Below, one piece after another: positions 47,585 to 57,547 of a stretch of 64,000 nt of DNA. A model generated the notes under the pieces. It searched no databases and was not told the origin of the DNA. It saw only the letters and a program-made list of their open reading frames with translations. Both the position numbers and the translations under genes were made by a program. Position 1 is the first letter of the stretch. The number at the start of each line of letters is the position of its first letter. Source of the DNA: Astrocystis sublimbata (taxonomy: Eukaryota > Ascomycota > Sordariomycetes > Xylariales > Xylariaceae); the NCBI GenBank assembly GCA_022453515.1, contig JAJNNY010000033.1, positions 124,001 to 188,000 on the forward strand, read 5' to 3'.

Positions 47585-49189
47585 ATGTCGAAAATTACAG
47601 TCGGTTCGTCATTGTCCATCCATCCCCCGACCAGCGTTGCGTGCAGGTACAAGATGAACGACATGCTGACCTCGCGACAGCCGGAGTGCGTTCCCAAATC
47701 GACGAACTTTTGGACTACTCCCTCAACACGAAGAAGAGAAACTTGTAGGTGGACACACTACACATTGTAGTCCTGGCCCAACGATGGTCACTTCTCCCAC
47801 CCATAGCTATAGCTAACCGTGGACAGCCTCGAGACTGTCGAGCTCCAAATCGGCCTCAAGAACTATGACCCTCGTTCGTCCACCCCCTCGAAACCCGACG
47901 TCGCGTCGTAACACCGACTCAATTTCGCTAACACTTCCCAGAGCGTGATAAGCGTTTCTCTGGCACGATCAAGCTGCCCTCGGTCCCCCGCCCCAACATG
48001 TCAATCTGGTATGTGCCTGCTCGTCCACCGACCAGGTCTTGGTGTATTTGCGTTCCCAATTACTAACCACTCCGATTTAGCATTCTTGGTGACCAGCACG
48101 ATATCGATCGTGCCAAACATGGCGGCGTGGATGCTATGTCCACCGACGACTTGAAGAGTATGTAACCACCTGGACTCGTGAACCCTTCACCCAGAGTACC
48201 TTCAACGGCACGTCCATCCTACCTTCTATGCCCTTTTGGGCAGTAGTCTCCGGCCGAGCAACCCCATACCAAATATGCATACAATCGAGCTATTCATTGG
48301 ACCCTTGCACAAGAGTCTACACATAGGCTGCAATACCTGACCAGCGAGGGCTCCGCCCATGAGGGTTGGACCTCTGGGAACTCGGCCGCCGTCCTCTCGA
48401 TCCGGTCCTCGCCCCAGCCGGCCCTTCCGCAACGCATTTCTACTATACTATTAATTGAGATTGAGAAGCGTGTTGCGAAAGGGCTAGCTGGGGCGAGGAC
48501 CGGACCGTGAGGGACGGCGGCCGAGTTCCTAGAGGTCCAACCCTCCCGGGCGGAGCCCTCTTTGGCGGGTGTACAAATGTCAATTGTACAGCTGGTTTGT
48601 ATGCAAATTTGTATGCAAAGTCGCTCGGCCGGAGACTATTGCTCAGAAACATAGAACGCGAGATGGATGTGCCGTTCAATAACGAGCTTTCCTTTCCATG
48701 AAGTCTAGGCTCGCAATGACTGACTTTGGTGATTTTAGAACTCAACAAGAACAAAAAACTTATCAAGAAGTTGGCGCAAAAGTACGACGCTTTCGTCGCT
48801 TCCGAGACTCTGATCAAGCAGATCCCGCGTCTCTTGGGTCCTGGTCTGTCCAAGGGTGAGTAGTGGCTATCCAAACTCACAGGTTCTCCCTGTGGAATCA
48901 ATTACACGATTCTAATCCCTCTATAGCCGGCAAGTTCCCTACGCCCGTTTCCCACGCCGACGACCTTACTGGCAAGATCAACGAGGTCAAGTCCACCATC
49001 AAGTTCCAACTGAAGAAGGTCCTCTGCATGGGCGTTGCCGTCGGCAACGTCGGCATGACGCAGGAGGAGCTGGTCGCCAACATCATGTTGGCCATCAACT
49101 ACCTTGTGTCTTTGCTCAAGAAGGGTTGGCAGAACGTTGGTAGCCTGACCATCAAGGCTACCATGTCGCCTCCTCGCCGCCTCTACTAA
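47585..49189 (+). CDS. RPL1: Large ribosomal subunit protein uL1 (L10a)
   Basis: Protein of the L1 stalk of the cytosolic 60S subunit, which contacts E-site tRNA. Seven exons close in phase: 47585-47603, 47681-47744, 47827-47873, 47942-48008, 48081-48157, 48739-48855 and 48927-49189, giving 217 aa, exactly the yeast length. Conserved stretches are easy to follow: [59 protein letters not shown] and [12 protein letters not shown]. Six introns in a 650-nt coding sequence is dense. The first exon has 19 nt and ends after MSKITV. Intron 5 (48158-48738, 581 nt) is several times longer than the others because it contains the foldback element described separately; its GTATGT donor and TTTTAG acceptor are intact. 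Confidence 0.96.
48236..48647. mobile_element. MITE-like foldback element inside RPL1 intron 5
   Basis: A segment of about 410 bp whose two halves are inverted copies of each other. The left end GCAGTAGTCTCCGGCCGAGC (48240-48259) pairs with GCTCGGCCGGAGACTATTGC near 48623-48642. Inner arms also pair: AGGGCTCCGCCC with GGGCGGAGCCCT, GGTTGGACCTCT with AGAGGTCCAACC, and GCCCTTCCGCAACGC with GCGTGTTGCGAAAGGGC. The central loop is about 30 bases (near 48437-48467). Translating each arm outward gives the same peptide ([15 protein letters not shown]), which confirms the symmetry. The outer 60-80 bases of the arms are less alike. No transposase frame is present and no target-site duplication is obvious. 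It is GC-rich against the surrounding intron. Confidence 0.85.
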
Positions 49190-51013
49190 ATGTAGTCAGT
49201 CAAGTGGATGTTGTTGGGAGGATTCGGTTCTGGTATTGATAGATAGAACCGGGAGTGTGCACACTCACTTCGATACTAGACAGTGAATAGAACGAACCTT
49301 CCAAAACAAGAAACTTCCCAGCTGTATAACCACCCTGCCGTGGGGTGGGATGTATCTGAGACTATTACAGCAATAATCTCGAACCTGGGTGACCGTTTTA
49401 AAATAAGGATATTTATGTGACTCCCTTGTCTTCGAAATAATTACAGATTCGAAACGGGCTTACCTCCTGTGATCGCCTCATTCTAAGATCGTCTTAAACA
49501 CCTAGGACCGTTTCGAATCGAAGCGATCACGGAAACAGGTCGCCCAATCACATACCTACCTACGCCTACCTACTAGCCAGCCTACTAGCCAGCCTACCAG
49601 CCAGCCTGCCAGTAATCCAGTCCAAGGGGGTAGGTAGAGGCCAGTCCAATCCAGTCCTGGGGGCACGCACGTGTGTGTGTGTGAGGTGTGAGGAAGGGAA
49701 TAGAGTCACGGCTACAGGTGGGCAGAAGACTCTACCTAGGTGCTCAAGTTCGACGAACCTTCTGTTTCTGGCTTATATTTCTACGATTCGTAGCTTCCGT
49801 AAATAGCTTACGCGAGCCTGCCCTATAGGAGACGGTCTTTAGAAGTCATAACGGTCTCGGGGCTATAGACGTTCTTAAGGCTCCGTAACAGTTCCGGGGC
49901 TATTATCAGCGTAGATCGCTAGTTAATAGTTCTAGGTTTCAAAATCCTGTTACGTACTCAACTATCTTGAGTTGAAAGGCGGTCCTAAAAGCGTCACTGT
50001 TACAGAGACTGTCACGAAAATCAGACATGGCCCTAGATCTTAAAGGACAGTCACAGCCCCTGTGACCATTGCCGTGATAGTCTCAGATACACCCCACCGC
50101 ACGGTAGGGTAGTCGTGCAAATTCCGCTGCGGTTCCCTCACTGGGCCACGTGCTGTGTCAGCAAATCTGCGACTGGCCGCTTCACAACTAGCCGCATACC
50201 TAGGTAGGAAGTCGTGAGATGAGGCCTGCACGGGGAGACCATTTGGGATGCTTCGCACCAAGCAATTATGTTTCTACTGTTCTGTTTTAGCAGGGCACAA
50301 GTAGTAACGTAACCACTTTGCTCGATCCTAGTCGCATCGTACTAAGCAGCGAATGCACCGACAAACTCTACATCTACTACGAAATATTGAGAAAAATAAA
50401 TCTACGAGTTCATGTACGAAGCACCCCACAGTCCCGAACCTGGAAGAGCTGGCGTCGGCGGCTGGATAGGAAGGATGCCTGATTGGAATTTTCTGGAGGA
50501 GGCCGGGAACGGAAGGAAATTCATTGAAAGAAAAGAACAACCCTCAGCAAGCCGCATAGCGGAGCCTTCTTTGTAGTTATAAATTTCTCATATGACGATG
50601 ATAGATTTACTCCTAACTGATGATGAGGAAAGGAAAGGAAAAAAGTTTGGAAGCTGGGAGGCCCAGGAGCAAATTTATACCCTGGCTCGTGCGGGGCAAC
50701 GCCCTAGTTCCAGCGGTGGGGGGCGAGGGTACCTAGGTAGGTAGCCCTGGTCGTGGCTCTGGCTCTCTGAAGGCTGGAAATGGAGGTAGCTATCCTGATC
50801 AACTACGCACTGTGCACTGGCAAACAGGGTTGGAGTCATTATTGATAGTTGCTCCGACTTGAATTTTGCAACTTCTATCTGTAATATATTCGCTGATACG
50901 ATTGTATTCTGGCACCACTATCTATGTTGCATGCTCAACCTGATATCCTGGGTTCGAGGCGAAATTTTCAATAATTCGTCGTTTATAGTAGGTCGATTCA
51001 AACCCCAGGCTTC
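49190..51013. other. Intergenic with inverted and direct repeats, no gene
   Basis: Contains paired inverted segments at 49446-49457/49508-49519 (GATTCGAAACGG and its complement), overlapped by GTGATCGC/GCGATCAC. It also holds CCAGCCTACTAG-like tandem units at about 49563-49615 and two related copies of TAAC.GT(C)TCCGGGGCTAT at 49849-49868 and 49886-49904. The section 49760-50250 has a word pattern unlike its surroundings and may be a decayed repeat. No coding region is supported. Confidence 0.5.
49563..49615. repeat. CCAGCCTACTAG tandem repeat
   Basis: Four to five near-direct copies of an 11-12 base unit with minor substitutions. Confidence 0.75.
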
Positions 51014-52460
51014 TCATATCTTGGGGTAGGCACCGAGATATCCTTCAATGACGGCCGCCATCAATCGATTGGCAATCGCGGTTTGTGGTGGTAAACGTAG
51101 TTTTACTTCTCCGGCGGGTACAGGGTCTCCAAAGGTGATAGGACTCGCGCTCATCGCGTCTCTAACATCGTCAAGCGTGTACCATTTGGCATCCTCCAGC
51201 TCTGGGTCGTTTCCTAAATTGATCATCTCACCATCAGGTGTGGCTTGACCTATGGCCCCGATCATCAAGTTTGCTGGGTACGGCCATGGTTGGGAGCTGT
51301 GAATAACGACGCGCCCGACCTGAACACCGGCCTCTTCCCACGTCTCCCGACGGACCGCTTCCTCTATGGACTCTCCGGGCTCTAGAAACCCTGCAAGCGT
51401 ACTATACCATTGCGGCGGATATCGTTTGCTTCGACCAAGCAGTAGCTTTGTCCCGTCATGCGACACGATTGCCATGATGACGGTGGGATCTGTCCGTGGG
51501 AAACTCAAGTTACTGACGCCATGCCTCGTAGGACAGTCGTCCCGTTTCTTGGGTTCGCCACCCTCGGGAACGCCAGCAAGGTCTGTGGGCGGGCAAACCC
51601 TCTTCGTACCCGCATTGACGGACGTGGTGCGCCCGCCACAACCACCACAGAAAGGATTCCGGGCATTCCAGTCAAGCAAGGCTCGCGCTTGGGCATAGAT
51701 TGCAGCTGTCGCAACCATTAGCTTCGCCCGCGTGATATTCCATAGGACAGGCGTTGATGTACTTACCATCAGGCGCATTCAAGGTGAGCAACCTACCCCC
51801 CGGAATGAAGGATATCCCTTGCTTAGCCTTGACGGCTTCGATCACACTCTTTGCGTTTTGCTCGACAGACCCTTTTGGTGTCACATCGATTGCAAAGTAA
51901 GGGTTGCCCCCATATTCCCGGTATGCAAAACCCTTCGACTTCTCATCCAACCCGAGAAACAAGATGAGCGGCTTAGTAATATCGGAGTTGAATGCCTTGA
52001 TTTGGTCTGCCTCTGGGTCCTTGAAAGGCTCGGAACCGGTTAGCCGCACAACATCCTCTTTACTAACATAAGCAAGGTTGGCAGTATCCTTGGCTAGCGG
52101 CGAGTAGTTGTCTAGGAGTAGGAACGACGTTGATGGGTGAGCAAAAGCTGCGTTCAGAAACAGGTGATCCGCCCGTAAGAAGGATACACGGTTCAGCGGG
52201 CTTCCAGAGAAGTAATTGGCGACCTATGCAATACCCTGAGGTCAGTGATTTCCACTTATAGCAATGAAGCGAGCGCTGGTTGGGTCGGGAGACTGCGGAC
52301 GCTTCAGGAGCAGAACAGCCTGCTACGGCAATTCATGGCTCCGAGAGATCTCGAATGGGGTTGACAAAGGACTTTGGCAGTTTACCTCACGACCAAATTT
52401 GCGTGACAACATGGAGTCGTCTGCGGCGAGCAAGGGCAGATCTGGGACGGTAGCTGTCAT
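51014..52460 (-). CDS. NPY1: NADH pyrophosphatase, Nudix family (NudC/NPY1 type)
   Basis: Predicted to hydrolyse NAD(H) to NMN(H) and AMP; related enzymes also remove NAD caps from RNA. Three exons close in phase: 52460-52386, 52223-51767 and 51705-51014, giving 407 aa. The N-terminal domain starts FGREVANYFSGSPLNRVSFLR, a family signature, with a 13-residue lead before it. A zinc ribbon is visible at C197, C200, C215 and C235 (NPFCGGCG...KRVCPPTD). The Nudix box is complete at residues 283-305 (G-x5-E-x7-RE-x2-EE-x-GV) and is followed by the NudC-type SQPWPYPANLMIGAIG motif. The yeast enzyme ends in a peroxisomal PTS1 tripeptide; this one ends YPKI, so no PTS1 is seen and peroxisomal location is not supported by the C-terminus. 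Confidence 0.94.
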
Positions 52461-53933
52461 CACCGCGGCTTCCAGGAGGTTCTTGCCTGAGGATACCTAG
52501 ATCAACTCCAAAGTGGTAAGGTCTTGTGCTAGTATGACTACGGTAAACGTATAAGATATAGTGTTGTATGGTTAAATGTGTGTACTATGTACTCATAAAA
52601 TATGCAGTACATATGGTGTGGTGTAGATATAGTTGTTAGTTAGCTTGACATGGGAGCAGGAGGTTGGAGGTGAACATGAAATTAGTGTGCGGAATAGATC
52701 CAAAGGGCTGGCACATGGCACGCATTCATCAGCTGGAACAGTGCTGAAGCTATCGGACTCGCTTTCGCATCTGGACGTATTATATCCAAGGACGTCTTCT
52801 GAGTGGATTTCGATGCGGGTCTTTTCACGATCTATCACGTCTACATATGGGAGAGCGGCTGTGTGGATTACCAATCACCTACCAGGCTCACCATGTCATG
52901 TGTTAGGTAGTCTACAACTGCTTCGAGCCAGATGCCAGATCAATGGCCTCAGCATACCTCAGGATAGATTATTCATGGCCATTGCAGCAGCTGCTGAGGG
53001 GTACAGACGAGACAGATGGGTGGATGACCGTAGAGACATTCTAATGGTAAAGTCGGCGGCAGAAACCAGCCCCAGCGGGCCCAGATATCTACTACTGTAG
53101 GTACCTAGGGGCCTACCTAGGCGAGCCTACTAGCCTACTGCCTACCTTAGGTACTCCCCCGCAATCCACGGGACGGCCTGTGAGCAGCAGTCTCGGCAGT
53201 GCGTCATAGGTAGATGCTCTAGTGGGCGCGGACCGAGGTTTCAGGGAGCATCGCAGGTTGTTGATCCCTGGGATCTGCCCATAAGCGGGGCGGGTTTTGG
53301 TCATTTTTAGTCAGCTAACCTAGTGCAGACATCGCTAGCGTGGGAAAAGCCTCTCTTCTGTCAAACACTTTCCACTTTTCACTTGGGACTTCTCTCACTT
53401 TTCAACCTCTCGCCTCCGACTTCCCTCTACAAATGTACTAACCCAGTCAGTGAGCCTTGGTCCAGTACCTATCTACCTAGCCTACTCATGCACATGTTGC
53501 TGTTCCTAGCCTAGTAAACTCTGCTGCCAACACTAGCATGAGGTCGCCACATGGTTGACACCGAATCGAAGCACAGCGACACAGGCATGACAGGGACGCG
53601 CTCCTCAAGGAGAGGAGAGATCGGCCCTTGCACACTTCCCACCAGCACATGTCATGCTTCATCCTGAATTTTTTCACGCTTCATGCATCTTCCCATTGCT
53701 TGACTGGTCGTCCCATGTTCAAACTTCATGTAATCTTTATTTTTAATTAAAACGTATTACACGCTGTTCCCTTGAAATATCCTTTGTTAGCCTCGGCGAG
53801 ATCTGCACCAATCTCTTGCTGCAGCCAGGCGGCCTCGGTTGGCTATATATCTCTTCCTCTACAATTAAGCAAGACTCCAGATTCAAGACCCAAGGCTCTC
53901 GTGGCTCTCGCAGCTTCATTCGTTGTTGTCGAG
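52461..53933. other. Divergent intergenic, no supported gene
   Basis: Shared upstream region of NPY1 (minus) and the PQ-loop gene (plus). A 155-aa plus-strand frame (52633-53100) has no recognisable features and was rejected. A CCTAGGTACC-type cluster lies at 53095-53160. Confidence 0.5.
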
Positions 53934-55105
53934 ATGGCGCCGCCAGCCGGTCCTCTAATTGACATTGAGGCGATATCAGGCATTGCCGGGTAAGCTTCTT
54001 TTTCATGTGATCAAGCCGTCGCCCTGGCTTGATTCCTTCCTCTTCGCCGCATGACGTACTAACAGAAGTCTCCTAACTTAGTTCTATTTCCATCGCCGCG
54101 TGGGTTGTAGTTTTCTCTCCTCAAATAATAGAGAACTTTCGACGAAGTTCTGCCGACGGTCTCTCTCTCCAGTTCGTCATTATCTGGCTATTAGGCGATG
54201 TCTTCAACATATTGGGCGCAATCGCACAAGGAGTGCTCCCGACAATGCTCATCCTAGCCATATACTACACCATCGCCGATATAGTTCTATTGGGGCAGTC
54301 CTTCTACTACAAGGGCTTTACGTGGAAAGACACCGCCCCCTCCACCAACCTGAAGTCCGCTTCCAATGGTCACTCAACAACAACAACAACGGCCGTGGCG
54401 GCGGCGCCCACCGAGAGAACATCATTACTCGCCGACCACTTCGCCGAGCGAGAGCGAAGGGGCAGTGGCTGGTCCCACCTCTCACCGGCAGTGCCTATAC
54501 TGCCAGAGCAGCCCGCCGCTCCCTTGCCAACGCCTACGAGGCTGCAGAGCTTCCTCTGGAACTCCGTGGCTGTTCTAATGGTCTGCGCGGCTGGCATACT
54601 CGGATGGTTCCTTAGCCGGAGATACGCGGGTCAACAACCAACGCCTGTTGGGGGGGTTCCGGAGCTCGATCTCTGGGGTCAGATATTTGGCTGGTTATGT
54701 GCGGTACTATACCTGGGATCTAGGCTACCCCAGATGCTTCTCAACTTCCATCGCAAGTCCACCGAAGGTGTCAGTGTACTATTTTTCCTATTTGCTTGCC
54801 TGGGGAACGCGACCTATACCTTGTCCATATTTGCGTACGACCCTGTCTGCCGCGAAAGACAATGCCAGCCTGGGGAAGCAGGTCGCATATACGGCAGATA
54901 CCTGCTCGTCAATGCCTCCTGGCTGGCCGGCAGCCTAGGCACCTTGTTCCTAGACCTGGGCATCTTCGCCCAATTTTTCATATATGGCGAAAACAACTCG
55001 ATTGGAGACAGAGATACGGTCGTAGACGACATTGAGAACAACGCAGAAGATGAGGATTGGGATCAACGTCCCTTACTAGAACGTGCTGGTTCTGGTCTTG
55101 CATAG
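53934..55105 (+). CDS. PQ-loop vacuolar amino-acid transporter family protein (YPQ/PQLC2-like)
   Basis: Predicted seven-helix transporter of the vacuolar or lysosomal membrane; yeast Ypq proteins and human PQLC2 export cationic amino acids. Two exons close in phase: 53934-53989 and 54082-55105, giving 359 aa. The two PQ-loop motifs are FSPQIIENFRRSSADGLSLQF (P32-Q33) and SRLPQMLLNFHRKSTEGVS (P235-Q236), each followed by the helix that carries GLS or GVS, with WLLGDVFNILG after the first. Between them is a Ser/Thr/Ala-rich loop (about residues 95-165) ending before SFLWNSVAVLMVCAAGILGW. This long insert and the YGRYLLVNASWLAGSLGTLFLDLGIFAQFF C-terminal helices match fungal Ypq proteins. The acidic tail ends ERAGSGLA. 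The exact substrate cannot be read from sequence. Confidence 0.9.
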
Positions 55106-55858
55106 ACCACGGTCGGTGGTGCTCTGTAGAATATCTGCACTATCTGGGAACAAGAACGGGGCGGTTCAAATGTTATCAGATCTGGGTTTATTATCATTGG
55201 CATCTCAGGATGATATAGTCAATATGGCACTTATATAGGGAAGGCGTTCTCCTGCTTCAAGCAGTAGTACCTACCTAGGTACCTATTCCACGCCATTCAA
55301 GGATGCAGCCTTGTTAATTGCTCGTTATTTACTATTTGCTCCCGTGACTTCACACACGCGTTATAGGAAGTACAAGTACGCGCTTGAAACCCCCTTCATT
55401 CACTCACCGCCCACACTTGGTAGGATGAATAAAATGTAATTGAGCAAAATTTCCAGGCCACAGTTTGGAAACGCAACATCCCAACTCTCCCTTAATAAAT
55501 AACACACATAACCCCCTCACACAACCACTCCTCTGCAACCACTTGGCACTCAATCTTGTGAGCTAAAGCCTTCGTTACTATTGTTGCTGTCTCTGTTCCT
55601 GTTCGAACGAGCACCAAAGGTGACAGATCCGTTCAAACCAGGCTAGGATCATGATTGCACCCTAGCTCAAACCACCCAGAGTCACAGTACAGTGTTCCGG
55701 TCCGTGCACGTTCCTACCTACAAGCACAACAACAACAGTTGTTTACGAAAGCAGTACTCGTACCTCTTACACATCTCACCTTGCCAGGTCTTTGGCAACG
55801 TTCAGATCTCACAACACTACAATCGGAGCAAGATTACAATCTCCATCCAGCCGGAAAC
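55106..55858. other. Tandem intergenic, no gene seen
   Basis: 3' flank of the PQ-loop gene and promoter of the ceramidase gene. A CTACCTAGGTACC motif is at about 55268-55284. Short open frames at 55655-55860 were not accepted. Confidence 0.5.
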
Positions 55859-56958
55859 ATGGGTCATCAGTCAGTATCTCCGAAGTCTTCAATTCCCCGG
55901 CTCGGCAGAACTCCTGCTCTGGGATGCAACATGTTCATGCATGCTCCCGAGACACCTTGCACACACGTCGATCTTTCCCCGAAGACGGTGAATTCTAACT
56001 CTTTTTCTCTCACAGCAACCGCCACTTCGCTGGTGATCCCCAGGCGTTGAATGGTGCCTGGAGCCCTCCTACGAGTAGCGCAAAGTAAGTCGAAACTCTC
56101 AACTCTCAACTCTCGGCCACTTTGGACCAATTCCCTAGCTTCATCCAAGTCACTAATGCTTCGGCAGTTTTTGCGAGGAAGACTATGCAGTCACTAGATA
56201 CCTTGCCGAATTCATCAACACTCTGACAAACTTGGCCTATGGTAATTACAAGCTCCTCGAAAATTGAAGATATGGCAAAGCCTGTGTCTAACCATCACAT
56301 TATTGTTCCAGTCTTTCTCGCTCTGCAGTACATGTTTGGTGGCCCTGGCAGCCGGGGTCTACGTGCACCAAGATACGATTTCATGTCGGTTTCTCTGCTA
56401 GTTCTCGGCATCGCATCTTTCGCGTTCCACGCCACCATGCTGCAGAACTTCCAGTTCGGAGATGAGATCGCCATGCTTGGCCTTGTCTGGTCAATGCTGC
56501 AGGGTCTCCTGGCTGTCCGCCGCTCCTCCGCCTATGATCGGTTCATCAACATCACCCTCGCCATGGTGTTCCCGCTGTTCGCCGTATTCTACGTCTGGTC
56601 GGGCAAGATTATCTACCACGCCACTGGCTTTACTATCGCCCTCGCTGTCGCCATTGCACGAGGCGCCTATTTCTTCTATTGGCGCAAGCCAGGCTTCCCC
56701 GAGGCCAAGGTTGCGAGATGGAGGATGCAGGGGCTGACCGCTCTCGTCTTGGTCCTCGTGGCATATTTGTTATGGCAGATTGACCTTGAGTATTGTGCAG
56801 AACTCAGAGCGATGCGGGAGCAGCTTGGACTGCCCTGGGCTTGGCTCCTGGAGATGCATGGTTGGTGGCATGTGCTAACTGCCATGAGTGCGGCTCGTTT
56901 CATGGATATCATACGAGAAATCCAGGTAGAGCTGAAGTCAGAGAAGAAGGAGGAGTAA
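55859..56958 (+). CDS. YPC1: Alkaline ceramidase
   Basis: Predicted ER/Golgi membrane hydrolase that splits (phyto)ceramide into sphingoid base and fatty acid. Four exons close in phase: 55859-55869, 56016-56084, 56168-56241 and 56312-56958, giving 266 aa. The first exon is just 11 nt (MGHH). The motifs are those of the family: GAWSPPTSSANFCEEDYAVTRYLAEFINT, then FALHASF-type SFAFHATMLQ with its catalytic Ser/His, a central Asp in FGDEIAML, and the C-terminal HGWWHVLTA histidine pair. Six to seven hydrophobic helices fit alkaline ceramidases. It is slightly shorter than the yeast enzymes, with the difference at the C-terminus, which ends in a lysine/glutamate tail (ELKSEKKEE). The paralogue YDC1 is the same family; a single fungal enzyme probably covers both roles. 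Confidence 0.93.
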
Positions 56959-57547
56959 GCATGAATTGTAGGAGTCTGACTACCTAGCTCACATTCTGTG
57001 AGCAGTGTTGAGGAGTCAGCTTCAAGTTCTTTGACAATCTATTGTCATGGTGCAGTGAAATATCACTGATCCTGCACCAATCTGCATTCGGCAAATTTTA
57101 TTGGCGAATGCCGCCTGTTCTATCTGGTAGATAGAGTTGCCATGAGTTCACAAATCAACAAACAGCTAACACCAAAACCCAGTGCCTTATCTCGTCATAC
57201 TGTGATTTCCTTTTAGCCTATGCCGCAAGTTCACATGCTTCATTCCACTTCGACAATAGGGACACGACCTGTTGCCCACTAACCACAACACAAAATCTGT
57301 ATCCTGAACGCGTAACATACCTTGCTAACTTGCTGAATTTAACAAGCATAGATCAATGCCCTTGTATATATCCGAATACTTCATAGAACAGCTTATGTAT
57401 ACTTTCTATGATCTAATCATATAGAACCTATCTAAGTACAATCTATTGATTATACATTGGTTATTACTAGAGTGAATAGAATGTTGATCGGTGGCTCTTG
57501 TAAACTTGACAGATCAGTTGGGGGAAATCCTGTGAGTGGTTACAATT
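56959..57547. other. Convergent intergenic, AT-rich, no gene
   Basis: 3' flanks of the ceramidase gene (plus) and the ZIP gene (minus). AT-rich sequence with no coding potential seen. Confidence 0.5.

Noticed and set aside
48507..48701. 64-aa plus-strand frame in the RPL1 intron as a gene
   Set aside because: It is one arm of the inverted-repeat element; the other arm gives the same peptide on the minus strand, so it reflects repeat symmetry and not a gene.
52633..53100. 155-aa plus-strand open frame upstream of the PQ-loop gene
   Set aside because: No domain or conserved-looking block; ends in the TAGGTACCTAGG repeat; divergent promoter location.
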